NCBI GenBank assembly: GCA_902772695.1
Contig: CACYBL010000104.1
Coordinates: 1-35,450 of the forward strand
From: an uncultured Elusimicrobium sp.
GTDB lineage: Bacteria > Elusimicrobiota > Elusimicrobia > Elusimicrobiales > Elusimicrobiaceae
DNA: 35,450 bases
Direction: 5' to 3'
Positions 9,387 to 17,965 of this stretch are shown here, piece after piece (positions within the stretch are counted from its first letter, which is position 1; each line of letters starts with the position of its first letter). The translations under genes and the position numbers were made by a program. The notes beneath the pieces are model-generated. The model saw nothing but the letters and a program-made list of their open reading frames with translations. It ran no database searches and was not told the origin of the DNA.

Positions 9387-11666
9387 ATGGCAAGTAACAT
9401 AAAAGGAAAGAAATTGGTGATTGTGGAGTCTCCCACCAAGCAGAAAACAATTAGCAAAATTTTAGGAAATGATTTTATTGTACGCAGTTCATTCGGGCAC
9501 GTGCGTGATTTGCCTTCCAAGGATATCGGAGTGGATATAGACCACGGTTTTGCCCCTACCTACCAACCGGTAGACCGCGCTAAACGGCTAATCGCCGAAC
9601 TTTCCGCCGCCGCCAAAAATGCCAGTGAAATCTATCTTGCAACCGACCCTGACCGCGAGGGAGAAGCTATCGCGTGGCATTTGGTAGAACTATTAAAACT
9701 ACCTAAAGAACGGTATCAGCGTATTTTCTTTCACGAAATCACGCCTTCTGCCATCAAAGAATCTTTTGCGCATGCCCGTAAGATTGACGACAATTTGGTA
9801 AACGCCCAGCAAGCCCGCCGCATATTAGACCGCATTGTAGGATATAAATTATCCCCACTTTTGTGGCGTAAGATTACCTCCGGTTTATCCGCCGGACGTG
9901 TGCAATCGGTAGCGGTACGTTTATTAGCCGAACGTGCAAAAGAAATTGCCGATTTTAAAGAACAAGATTATTGGACTATCGGTGCTCAATTTGAAAAACC
10001 GAAAACAGCTCCTAAATTTTGGGCTCGCGTAACCAAATGGCAAGGTAAAAACATAGAGCAAACGACTACGTATCATTTGTTCGCGGAAGATTACAAAGTT
10101 AAAAATACCGTTTTTGATAACGAAGCCAAATTAGCCCCCCTTTCCGAAGTCCTGCGTAAAGGACCCAACACGGTTGTGAAAGTAGAAAAAAAGGAAGTTA
10201 AACAAAAACCCAAACCGCCTTTTATTACCAGTTCTATGCAACAAGATGCATATAACAAATTAGGGTTCTCTTCCCAAAAGACCATGATGACCGCCCAACA
10301 TCTTTACGAAGGGATTGACGTAGAAGGGCAAACGGTCGGGTTGATTACCTATATGCGTACGGATTCATTTAACGTATCCAAATTGTTACAAGAACAAACA
10401 AAAAAATTTATTGGGGAGAAATATGGCCCCCAATTCGTGCCGACCAAACAACCGGTATACAAAAGCAAAGTAATGGGTGCGCAAGAAGCTCACGAAGCTA
10501 TCCATCCCACAGATGTACGCCGTACCCCGCAAAACATGAAACCATTTTTAACGTCAGACCAATATAAATTATATGAACTTATTTGGTTGCGTTTCGTAGC
10601 CAGTCAGATGGCAGATGCTGTATTTAACACTGTGGCTATAGATATCGCTGCCGGAGATGAAAAGACTTGTCTGCTCCGCGCAAACGGGCGTACAGTAAAA
10701 TTCCCGGGATATTTATCCATCTATAAAGATCAGGACGAAGAAGAAAATAATGAAGAAAGTACCAGTGCTCTTTTACCGGTGCTTACACAGGGTGATACTT
10801 TAACGTTATTAGATATCAGCACTAAAGCGCATAAGACAACACCTCCACCTTGTTACAACGAAGCGAGTTTAATCAAAACATTAGAAAAACACGGCATTGG
10901 ACGTCCTTCCACATATGCGCCAACCATTAAAACCATTTTGGACCGTAAATATATCGCACGCCAACCCAAATCCAGCAAACTGATTGCCACCGATTTGGGA
11001 ATTACGGTAACAGAAAGCTTAAAGGGATTCTTTAAAGAAATCATGGATCTATCCTATACCGCCGGCGTGGAAGAACAATTAGACCAAGTCGCTGAAGGTA
11101 CCCAAAAATGGGTGGAACTTTTAAATAGCTTTTATGTAAACTTCAAACGCGAGTTGGACGAAGCTGACAAAGGGATGCAACGCCCTGCAGCCAAAGAAAC
11201 GGAAGAAAAATGTCCTATTTGCGGTAAAATGATGTTACAAAAAAGAAGTCGTTTTGGGGCTTATTTAGTGTGCAGCGACAGTACATGTAAGGGAAAAATT
11301 AACCTAACCAGTTCCGGGGAAAAAGTAGCTCCTGAGGAAACGGACGAGGTATGCGATAAATGTGGAGCCCCTATGGTGATCCGCCAGGGAAGACGCGGTA
11401 AATTTATGGCGTGTTCGGCATACCCCAAATGTAAAAATACATATTCTATTGATGCCGATGGCCATAAGGTGGCTTCTTCCGGCCCGATCGTAACGGACCG
11501 CTTATGCGAGAAATGCGGGAAACCATTTGTATTGCGTTCTTCCAAACGTGGAGAGTTTTTGGGCTGTTCCGGATATCCTAAATGCAAAACCATCGTTACC
11601 GTTACTCCGGAAGAAATCGCTCAAATTAAAGCCGCACACGAAGCTAAACAAAAACAAAATCAATGA
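9387..11666 (+). CDS. topA: DNA topoisomerase I (type IA)
   Basis: This 759-residue enzyme relaxes negative supercoils. The N-terminal TOPRIM domain carries VIVESPTKQKTI and the acidic TDPDREGEAIAWH. The catalytic tyrosine is Tyr322 in GLITYMRTDS. ARRILDRIVGY and SAGRVQSVAVRLL mark the gate domain, and KHGIGRPSTYAPT is also conserved. The C terminus has three four-cysteine zinc ribbons beginning CPICGKM, CDKCGAP and CEKCGKP, each closing with a C-x-x-x-x-x-C or similar pair (e.g. CSAYPKC). Length and domain order are normal. GGGAG lies just before ATG 9387. The xer gene follows after 10 bases, in a topA-xer order seen in many bacteria. Confidence 0.98.
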   Translation: MASNIKGKKLVIVESPTKQKTISKILGNDFIVRSSFGHVRDLPSKDIGVDIDHGFAPTYQPVDRAKRLIAELSAAAKNASEIYLATDPDREGEAIAWHLVELLKLPKERYQRIFFHEITPSAIKESFAHARKIDDNLVNAQQARRILDRIVGYKLSPLLWRKITSGLSAGRVQSVAVRLLAERAKEIADFKEQDYWTIGAQFEKPKTAPKFWARVTKWQGKNIEQTTTYHLFAEDYKVKNTVFDNEAKLAPLSEVLRKGPNTVVKVEKKEVKQKPKPPFITSSMQQDAYNKLGFSSQKTMMTAQHLYEGIDVEGQTVGLITYMRTDSFNVSKLLQEQTKKFIGEKYGPQFVPTKQPVYKSKVMGAQEAHEAIHPTDVRRTPQNMKPFLTSDQYKLYELIWLRFVASQMADAVFNTVAIDIAAGDEKTCLLRANGRTVKFPGYLSIYKDQDEEENNEESTSALLPVLTQGDTLTLLDISTKAHKTTPPPCYNEASLIKTLEKHGIGRPSTYAPTIKTILDRKYIARQPKSSKLIATDLGITVTESLKGFFKEIMDLSYTAGVEEQLDQVAEGTQKWVELLNSFYVNFKRELDEADKGMQRPAAKETEEKCPICGKMMLQKRSRFGAYLVCSDSTCKGKINLTSSGEKVAPEETDEVCDKCGAPMVIRQGRRGKFMACSAYPKCKNTYSIDADGHKVASSGPIVTDRLCEKCGKPFVLRSSKRGEFLGCSGYPKCKTIVTVTPEEIAQIKAAHEAKQKQNQ

Positions 11667-11676
11667 GGTAACTGGG

Positions 11677-12555
11677 ATGGAAGAGTGGGTGGATGCCTTT
11701 TTATTGCATTTGCAAAACAAGAACTTCTCTGCCCTGACGGTAAAAAGTTACCGTGCAGATTTGGCGGAATTCTTGGCTTTTTGCAAACAGCGCGGCATCA
11801 ATAACACCGGGCAATTCACGTCAGCTTTAATTCGTACTTTTTTGGCGGCTCTACAAACCCAGCATCAGCCGGCTCGTAATACAATTTTACGCAAAATCGC
11901 CTCTCTACGCAGTTTTGCCGCTTATTTGCTGGAACAGGGAGAACTGATGCGCAATCCCTTCAAATTGCTTCCGGCGCCCAAGCGTCAAAAAATACTTCCC
12001 AAATTTTTAACTCTACAGGAAACCGAGCAGCTTTTAAATACAGCAGCACATACTAAAATGTCTGCGCGGGATAGGGCATTGTTTGAATTGATGTATTCTA
12101 GCGGCTTACGTCGTAGTGAAGTAATCGGCCTAAAAGTGCAGGATGTGGATTTTTTTAACGGGATTGTAAAAGTATTTGGGAAAGGTTCCAAAGAGCGGTT
12201 AGTGCCCGTTACAGATACAGCCCTGGCTGCTATTAAAGATTACTTGGCTTGCCGCCCGTCCCCCCAGCCACAAGATGCTCTTTTCTTAAACAAGAGAGGG
12301 AATCCTTTAACGGGAGATGGCCTGGCTTATATTTTTAGAAACACAACAATTGCCGCTCATTTAGTACGGAAGGTAACACCCCATAGTATGCGCCACTCTT
12401 TTGCTACGCACTTACTCAACAACGGTTGCGATTTGCGCAGTTTACAGGAAATGCTAGGTCACAAAAGTTTGGCAGCTACTCAAGTTTACACCCATGTGTC
12501 TGTTGAAAAACTAAAAAGCGTGTACCGGCACGCACATCCCAAATGTAAGGAGTAA
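11677..12555 (+). CDS. xerC: Tyrosine recombinase XerC/XerD family
   Basis: This 292-residue site-specific recombinase has an N-terminal SAM-like core-binding domain (~1-95; FSALTVKSYRADLAEF) and a C-terminal catalytic domain. All active-site residues are present: Arg145 (SGLRRSE), Lys172 (GKGSKER), His236 and Arg239 (PHSMRH), His262 (LGHKSL) and nucleophile Tyr271 (QVYTHV). Length fits XerC/D, which resolve chromosome dimers at dif. I start at ATG 11677, preceded by GAGGT at 7 bases; a longer in-frame reading to 11527 would lie inside topA and add a non-homologous N terminus. The topA-xer neighbourhood and absence of phage genes argue against a mobile integrase. C versus D cannot be decided from sequence alone. 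Confidence 0.93.
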   Translation: MEEWVDAFLLHLQNKNFSALTVKSYRADLAEFLAFCKQRGINNTGQFTSALIRTFLAALQTQHQPARNTILRKIASLRSFAAYLLEQGELMRNPFKLLPAPKRQKILPKFLTLQETEQLLNTAAHTKMSARDRALFELMYSSGLRRSEVIGLKVQDVDFFNGIVKVFGKGSKERLVPVTDTALAAIKDYLACRPSPQPQDALFLNKRGNPLTGDGLAYIFRNTTIAAHLVRKVTPHSMRHSFATHLLNNGCDLRSLQEMLGHKSLAATQVYTHVSVEKLKSVYRHAHPKCKE

Positions 12556-12557
12556 TT

Positions 12558-13520
12558 ATGATAGGGGTAGGTATTGATATCGGTGGCACATTCGTTAAAT
12601 TATTTGTCTTAAATGACAAAGGGGTCGTCTTGCACAAGCAGAAAGCCGAAACGGATTATACAAAGGGAGCCGCTCATTTGATTGACTACTTGTGTTCCTT
12701 TATTAAGCAAGTTCAAACAAAATATGTGGGGCAGTCGGTTGCTGTTGCCATCGGGGCACCGGGAGACGTAGATAACCAAAATGGTATTTTGCGGTATAAC
12801 CCAAATCTAAAATTCACAAATATAGATGATTGGCCCATTGCTCAACAAATTTACGAAAAAACAGGAATCCTGCCGTACGTTGCCAATGATGCTACTTTAG
12901 CGGCCTGGGGAGTATATGAAACCGATCTTCACCGGCAAGGCGACAATGTATTAGTCGTTACTTTGGGCACCGGAGTAGGCGGCGGATTGATTCTAAATAA
13001 GGAATTATATCAGGGCTCTAACGGAACGGCGGGAGAAATCGGTCATACTAAAATTGCCGATCCGGCTACAGCGCCTCTCTGTGGTTGTGGCGCACGAGGA
13101 TGTTTAGAAGCGTTTGTAGGCACTATTGGAATTAAAAGGCGCGTATTGCAAGCTGTGAAAGAATATCCTGTCAGCGAACTGGCGAAACGAATACATAAAT
13201 CAAACGATTTCAAAATAGAAGAAGTTTTTCAGGCGGCTCAAAAAGGGTGCCCTTTTGCCCTAAAAATTTGGGAAGATACCGGATATTATCTGGGAGTAGG
13301 CATAGCCAATGTTGTACTTACATTAGACGTTGATACCGTAGTATTAACCGGCGGGATATCGGGGGCGGCTCCTTATTTTATGCCTGCTATTAAATACGTT
13401 CTGGCCAACCAGCAGATCAAAACACCTTTTACACAATTGAAATTGCTCGTATCAAAAAATCCCAATATAGGAGGCATCGGCGCGGCTTTATACGCTATTC
13501 ATCACGCCCAGAATCACTGA
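12558..13520 (+). CDS. ROK-family sugar kinase, probably glucokinase
   Basis: This 320-residue cytoplasmic kinase has the ROK signature: phosphate-binding DIGGT (7-11), the catalytic region VANDATLAAWG with Asp, TLGTGVGGG, and the zinc-binding set His163, Cys175, Cys177 and Cys182 in CGCGARGCLEAF. This is the pattern of ROK glucokinases and N-acyl hexosamine kinases; the exact sugar cannot be read from sequence. ROK repressors would have an N-terminal helix-turn-helix, which is absent. AAGGAG precedes the ATG, and the gene begins two bases after the xer stop. lptD follows after five bases. Gene context gives little functional hint beyond operon membership. Confidence 0.92.
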   Translation: MIGVGIDIGGTFVKLFVLNDKGVVLHKQKAETDYTKGAAHLIDYLCSFIKQVQTKYVGQSVAVAIGAPGDVDNQNGILRYNPNLKFTNIDDWPIAQQIYEKTGILPYVANDATLAAWGVYETDLHRQGDNVLVVTLGTGVGGGLILNKELYQGSNGTAGEIGHTKIADPATAPLCGCGARGCLEAFVGTIGIKRRVLQAVKEYPVSELAKRIHKSNDFKIEEVFQAAQKGCPFALKIWEDTGYYLGVGIANVVLTLDVDTVVLTGGISGAAPYFMPAIKYVLANQQIKTPFTQLKLLVSKNPNIGGIGAALYAIHHAQNH

Positions 13521-13525
13521 TAAAT

Positions 13526-15718
13526 ATGTTCAAATTTCGCGGCTTCCTTTTCCCCTTGTTCCTTCTATCGGGTGTTGCGCTTTTCGCCCAAGAACGCGTA
13601 TTGCCAACCCCGGGGGAGAATGGTTTTATTTATTTTACGGCGGATCAAGCTTCTTTGGAACCGAAAACAAAAAGGGTAAATCTAACCGGGAATGTAACGC
13701 TTATACAAAAAACTGCCGATGGTAAAGCACGTACCGTCACAGGCGAAAATATCACCTACGATCATTTGAACACCACCATTACTTCCATCGGCCCGGTAAC
13801 CCTGGAAGATGGGCAGGGCAACATCTTACACGGGCAAAATGTTACAGCCAATTATACAACCAAAGATTTCAAGGCCGATCACTTAACCACGGAATATCCA
13901 CCGTTACGCATCTTGGGGGCTAAAGAAATTTCTTCCAAAAACGGAAAACAAATTTTACGTAAAGCCGAAGTAACCTGTTGTGATTGTGAAGACCCGCATT
14001 ATACGCTTTCGGTTGGCAAATTATCCGTTTCCCCGCAAAAGCGGGTATTCGGTACAAATGCGGTACTGCGGCTAGATGGCTTTCCCGTGTTATATTTGCC
14101 GGTGTTTTGGCGTTCGCTAGATTCCCAAAAACCCTGGACAACGTATGTTGATTTTACTCAAAGTAATAAGATTGGTTTTGGGGTGCTGACTTCTTCTGTT
14201 TTTAAACCTGTGCTGGGTTTACGCCCGGTACTTAATGTAGATTATTACACTAAATCCGGTTTAGGATTAGGCGCCGGCTTACGCGCGGTTACCTCCCCGA
14301 CTTTGCGTGGCAGTGCCGAGTATTATTACATCAATGATCACGCGGCTGACGATCTAAATTTGGCCAATACTAAACGTTGGGGTTTGCAAGGCGGTTATTG
14401 GTGGGAAATGTATGATTCATCCGACCATTTCAATAACCCGACCGGGGCCCTGTATCAATTGCAGACTCAATTTCGTAAAGTATCCGATCCTTATTTCAAC
14501 GATTCTTTTTTCCGTAATAATCCTTACATTTTTATGCCGGACCAAGAAACGAATATTTCCGTGTCACGCCAAACCCGCCGTACTACCTTGCGGGTAAGTT
14601 ATCAAGAAAAAGAAATTTTTGCCTGGAATAAAAAAGAATTTATGGCAGAAAAACGCGTCCTGCCGGAAATTAAATACACTCTCTTGCCCTTTAATGACCC
14701 TTGGCTTAAACTCTCCCATCGGTTCGAAGCTGATTTTAATAATACATCTTCTTTGATTTACCAGAATCAATCCCCCAATGAGGAAGGGCCCTACAAACGC
14801 CAGGGGCATGCCAAATGGACAACCGCCAAATCTATCCGTTTGGGAAAACATGTTACCTTTGCCCCCAGTGTATTTTATGATCAAAAAATAACGCTGGATG
14901 ATCCTAATTATCACGATAAAGAATCTTGGATAGCACGCGTAGGAACCGATTTAAATTTGCAAACCCGATCTGTAGCCGGAACGACCGATTTTGGCTACCA
15001 ATTTACCAAACGTCTCTCTACTAACACATTAAGTTCCGATCATTTCTCCCCGGATAAAGGCCTGGAACGCAATCGGCTTTATTTAAATCATTACTATCGC
15101 CCCTCCTTTAATACTCATGTACGGTTTGGAGCCGGATTCAACCTTTCCGATTACACCTATGATTTAACAGACGGTTACGGTCGGGAAATCACATGGGATC
15201 ACCTCAAAGAACGTGTGGAACCGTTTTTAATAGAATGGGGATACAATTCGCCCGACGGAAAAATAAACTTTTTTATCCAAGACCGATATGATTTAACTAA
15301 AAAAAATATCAATTTTATTGCCCAATCTAATTTTGTAATCAAGGGGCAACTACTGGGCCTAGGAATAAATAATTTTGCCGATTATACCGACCCCGGCTCT
15401 CTCTATACCACAAACGCAGACCGTTACACAGTTACAACCACCTGGGGCATTCGTCCCAACAGCCAAAAATGGAAGCTGGATTTTGGTATAGATGCTTCCT
15501 TCTTCCGTGGAAGTATAATTGGATTTAATAAGATGATCCGCGCCGTACGGGACTTTCATGATGCCCGCTTGGATTTCACCTTACGGCACCGTAATGACAA
15601 TTTATCCTTTGCCTTGCGCTTTACCATCTTATGTGGGATAAAACATCCCGGTCAAGCCAAAGCCGAAGAAGATGTTTATTTGTACCCTTGGCTACGAACA
15701 AACGATTTGAAAAATTAA
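13526..15718 (+). CDS. lptD: LptD-like outer-membrane LPS assembly protein
   Basis: The product is 730 residues with an N-terminal signal peptide (1-~22, ending LFAQ). Residues ~30-150 form an OstA/LptA-like beta-jellyroll (KRVNLTGNVTLIQ, GENITYDH, ILHGQNVTANY), followed by a beta-barrel region rich in alternating strands with many aromatic residues, as in LptD, the outer-membrane translocon for lipopolysaccharide. A CCDC cluster (Cys151, 152, 154) sits at the junction of the two domains; LptD normally uses paired disulphides, but the arrangement here differs from the enterobacterial one. Length is slightly below E. coli LptD (~784). No Shine-Dalgarno is obvious before ATG 13526. The lptE partner is not in the window. 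Confidence 0.88.
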   Translation: MFKFRGFLFPLFLLSGVALFAQERVLPTPGENGFIYFTADQASLEPKTKRVNLTGNVTLIQKTADGKARTVTGENITYDHLNTTITSIGPVTLEDGQGNILHGQNVTANYTTKDFKADHLTTEYPPLRILGAKEISSKNGKQILRKAEVTCCDCEDPHYTLSVGKLSVSPQKRVFGTNAVLRLDGFPVLYLPVFWRSLDSQKPWTTYVDFTQSNKIGFGVLTSSVFKPVLGLRPVLNVDYYTKSGLGLGAGLRAVTSPTLRGSAEYYYINDHAADDLNLANTKRWGLQGGYWWEMYDSSDHFNNPTGALYQLQTQFRKVSDPYFNDSFFRNNPYIFMPDQETNISVSRQTRRTTLRVSYQEKEIFAWNKKEFMAEKRVLPEIKYTLLPFNDPWLKLSHRFEADFNNTSSLIYQNQSPNEEGPYKRQGHAKWTTAKSIRLGKHVTFAPSVFYDQKITLDDPNYHDKESWIARVGTDLNLQTRSVAGTTDFGYQFTKRLSTNTLSSDHFSPDKGLERNRLYLNHYYRPSFNTHVRFGAGFNLSDYTYDLTDGYGREITWDHLKERVEPFLIEWGYNSPDGKINFFIQDRYDLTKKNINFIAQSNFVIKGQLLGLGINNFADYTDPGSLYTTNADRYTVTTTWGIRPNSQKWKLDFGIDASFFRGSIIGFNKMIRAVRDFHDARLDFTLRHRNDNLSFALRFTILCGIKHPGQAKAEEDVYLYPWLRTNDLKN

Positions 15719-15734
15719 ATAAAGGAGATTTACC

Positions 15735-16562
15735 ATGTCTACACCTTATGTCGGTTTTTTTAGAAGAGCTCTCGCTTTTGTGGTAGATAATTTGCTCATA
15801 ATACTCCCCCCGCTGATAATTTGCGGTCCTTTCTTTGCTTGGCAAATGAACGCTGTAGCCCAACTTCCGGAAAGTGAAATAAAAGCCGCCAGTATGGCCG
15901 GAGCCATTCTGTTGGGATCCTTGTTATGGCAATTTTTAATTTTACTGACCTATTGGCTCTATTTCGCATTTTGCGAAAGCAGCCCTTGGCAAGCTACGTT
16001 GGGTAAAAAATTATTGCGTATAAAAGTGGTGGATCAACAAGGCAAACGCCTGCATTTTTGGCATGCTACCGGACGGACTTTTGCTCGGTTGTTATCGCAA
16101 CTGACTTTTTATATAGGATTTGTGATGGCAGGATGTACCCGGCGCAAACAGGCCTTGCATGATAAAATTGCTCAAACATATGTTGTTTACCGGAATTTTC
16201 AACCCGGAGATAAACTGCCAGATTCAAAAGGCCATCCCGTTTGGATGGGCATATGGTGTGCTTTATTAGGTTTTCTTTTCATTGTAGGGTTGTTCTCGGT
16301 CCTGGAAGAAAATTTGGCCAATGCCCAGGCCGAGCAAGCGGTTAATCGTTTAGAAGAATTGGTCAATTCGCAAGTCTCGTTACCCCAACCCTTAAAAGAA
16401 GAAGCTGCTGTATATTACCAACGGGCGGATGGCTATCGGGCGGTTTTACAAGACGGACAAAATACCACGCTGTTTTTGTCATCGGAAAAATCGGAGGTTT
16501 GTTGCGAACAACAGTCCGGTTCTAATTGTTACAATCTTAATTTATCACTTTGTTCTAAATAG
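15735..16562 (+). CDS. RDD-family membrane protein 1
   Basis: This 275-residue protein is the first of three tandem RDD paralogues. The family signature is present: Arg and Asp residues in helix 1 (GFFRRALAFVVDNLL), a second helix ending in YFAFCESSPWQATLGK, then KVVDQQGKR and the C-terminal basic motif RRKQALHDKIAQTYVV. Three to four transmembrane helices are expected (~10-35, ~55-80, ~165-190). It differs from its neighbours in having an extra ~80-residue tail after the last helix, containing several cysteines (CCEQQ, NCYN, LCSK). GGAG lies before ATG 15735. Substrate is unknown; RDD proteins have been implicated in ion/proton antiport in some bacteria, but this is not shown here. Confidence 0.85.
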   Translation: MSTPYVGFFRRALAFVVDNLLIILPPLIICGPFFAWQMNAVAQLPESEIKAASMAGAILLGSLLWQFLILLTYWLYFAFCESSPWQATLGKKLLRIKVVDQQGKRLHFWHATGRTFARLLSQLTFYIGFVMAGCTRRKQALHDKIAQTYVVYRNFQPGDKLPDSKGHPVWMGIWCALLGFLFIVGLFSVLEENLANAQAEQAVNRLEELVNSQVSLPQPLKEEAAVYYQRADGYRAVLQDGQNTTLFLSSEKSEVCCEQQSGSNCYNLNLSLCSK

Positions 16563-16570
16563 GGTATAAT
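16542..16570 (+). promoter_or_regulatory. Promoter for second RDD gene; leaderless geometry
   Basis: TTATCA (16542-16547), a 17-base spacer and a perfect TATAAT (16565-16570) lie inside and just after the first RDD gene. The ATG at 16577 is only six bases after the -10 box, so transcription would start at or near the start codon. There is only a weak AGGG and no proper Shine-Dalgarno. Confidence 0.6.
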
Positions 16571-16576
16571 AATCGT

Positions 16577-17290
16577 ATGAATAAAATTTATCCTTATGCT
16601 GGATTTTGGAAACGTGCGATAGCGTATTTCATTGATAGTTTAGTACTATTTATTCCCCAAATTACCGTTTGGGTCGGGTGCATTTTTTTAGTATTTCGTA
16701 CGCATCTACACGGAGGAGACTCCTTTCCAACCCAACTCTATGAACAAACTTTTACCCAGTTGACTGTATTGTTAAACACAGTTATGTGGTGGTTATATTT
16801 TGCGTGGATGGAAAGCAGTTCTTACCAGGGCACCTTGGGAAAAATCATCATGGGAATTAAAGTAGTAGACAAAGACGGAAACCGCTTAAGTTTTGGACAC
16901 GCTTCCTGCCGGTTTTTAGGAAAATATTTGTCGGGTTTAACTATGTGTGTTGGTTTTTTAATGGCAGGAGCTACTCGCAAAAAACAAGCCTTACATGATA
17001 AAACTGCTTCCACCTATGTGGTGGACAAAAACTTCAAACCCGGGGATGCTTTACCGGATGTACCCACGCATTTTGGCATACTTGGTGTTACCATAGGATT
17101 GATGATACTTTCCTGGGTGGCTCTAGTAGCGTTGTTTATCGGACTTATTGCATATGCCGTCCAACACATTGATAAAAAAGCGGCACCGTCGCAAACCAAG
17201 GTCACTACCTCTATCCAAACAGGGGGTACCGTAGATCCCGTGGGCAGTATCGGTTTTGTACATACTACAAAAAGGAGTTCACATGAATAA
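16577..17290 (+). CDS. RDD-family membrane protein 2
   Basis: This 237-residue paralogue begins YPYAGFWKRAIAYFIDSLV, with the Arg/Asp pair of helix 1 intact. It continues with YFAWMESSSYQGTLGK, KVVDKDGNR and TRKKQALHDKTASTYVV. It has three or four membrane helices (~12-38, ~62-80, ~170-195), then a short Thr/Ser-rich cytoplasmic or exported tail (TSIQTGGTVDPVG). It is closer to RDD protein 3 than to 1 across these motifs, suggesting the 2/3 duplication was later. Its stop overlaps the next start by eight bases, and the AAGGAG for gene 3 lies inside its last codons. It has its own promoter. Function is unknown beyond family membership. Confidence 0.86.
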   Translation: MNKIYPYAGFWKRAIAYFIDSLVLFIPQITVWVGCIFLVFRTHLHGGDSFPTQLYEQTFTQLTVLLNTVMWWLYFAWMESSSYQGTLGKIIMGIKVVDKDGNRLSFGHASCRFLGKYLSGLTMCVGFLMAGATRKKQALHDKTASTYVVDKNFKPGDALPDVPTHFGILGVTIGLMILSWVALVALFIGLIAYAVQHIDKKAAPSQTKVTTSIQTGGTVDPVGSIGFVHTTKRSSHE

Positions 17291-17894
17291 TATTTACCCG
17301 TATGCCGGGTTTTGGAAAAGAGCAGGAGCATATTTAATTGACTACATGCTCATTAACATAGCAACGCAAGTGATAATCAGAATAATGGCTTTGCCTATGG
17401 CATCCAACTTGCAAGCACTGGAAAAAATGCCTGAAAATGAAATATCTTGGGAACAACTGGCCCCCATGCTAGGTTGGTTACCCATGATAATGATTGTTGC
17501 CTTGATCGCACCGCTATTGTATTTTGCTTTTATGGAAAGTAGCAGCAAACAAGCCACTTTGGGTAAAATGGCATTGGGAATTAAAGTGGTTGGATTAGAT
17601 GGTGGACGCATCTCTTTTTGGCGTGCCGTAGGACGCAAATTAGCCAAAATCGTATCCGGATTAACCTTCAATATCGGTTATTATATGGCGGGAGCCACAC
17701 GTAAAAAACAGGCTTTGCACGACAAAATGGTTTCCACTTATGTGGTGGATAAAAACTTTAAGCAAGGGGACAATTTGCCTGAAGTAGAACCTCACTTTGG
17801 GATTCTAACCGGTATAATTATAGCAGAAGTATTAGTTACGCTATTATTTATCGGGCTCTTTGTCTTCGTCGTAATAGCCGCTTCCCAACACTAA
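17283..17894 (+). CDS. RDD-family membrane protein 3
   Basis: This 203-residue paralogue starts MNNIYPYAGFWKRAGAYLID, almost identical to the start of RDD protein 2. I choose ATG 17283 over an upstream in-frame start at 17256 because AAGGAG is correctly spaced before 17283 and this N terminus aligns with its neighbour. Motifs YFAFMESSSKQATLGK, KVVGLDGGR and TRKKQALHDKMVSTYVV are conserved. Helices are predicted around 12-32, 65-88 and 175-200, the last at the very C terminus, so it lacks the tails of the other two copies. The triplet is closed by a strong hairpin terminator. Confidence 0.86.
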   Translation: MNNIYPYAGFWKRAGAYLIDYMLINIATQVIIRIMALPMASNLQALEKMPENEISWEQLAPMLGWLPMIMIVALIAPLLYFAFMESSSKQATLGKMALGIKVVGLDGGRISFWRAVGRKLAKIVSGLTFNIGYYMAGATRKKQALHDKMVSTYVVDKNFKQGDNLPEVEPHFGILTGIIIAEVLVTLLFIGLFVFVVIAASQH

Positions 17895-17910
17895 TAGAAA
17901 TATTTACATA

Positions 17911-17948
17911 AAAACAGCGGCTACTCTTTTTGTAGCCGCTGTTTTTTT
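17911..17948 (+). terminator. Strong hairpin terminator after RDD cluster
   Basis: A 13-bp perfect stem, AAAACAGCGGCTA (17911-17923) with its complement at 17933-17945, has a 9-base loop and runs into a T tract. The A-rich left arm means it can also act on the convergent tolB transcript, so it is probably bidirectional. Confidence 0.93.
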
Positions 17949-17965
17949 ATCATATCTTATCTTTG

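Noticed and set aside
11527-11676. Longer Xer reading starting inside topA
   Set aside because: The added 50 residues are out-of-frame topA zinc-ribbon sequence; GAGGT supports ATG 11677.
11677-12555. Phage or integron integrase
   Set aside because: Length, topA neighbourhood and absence of mobile genes fit a housekeeping XerC/D.
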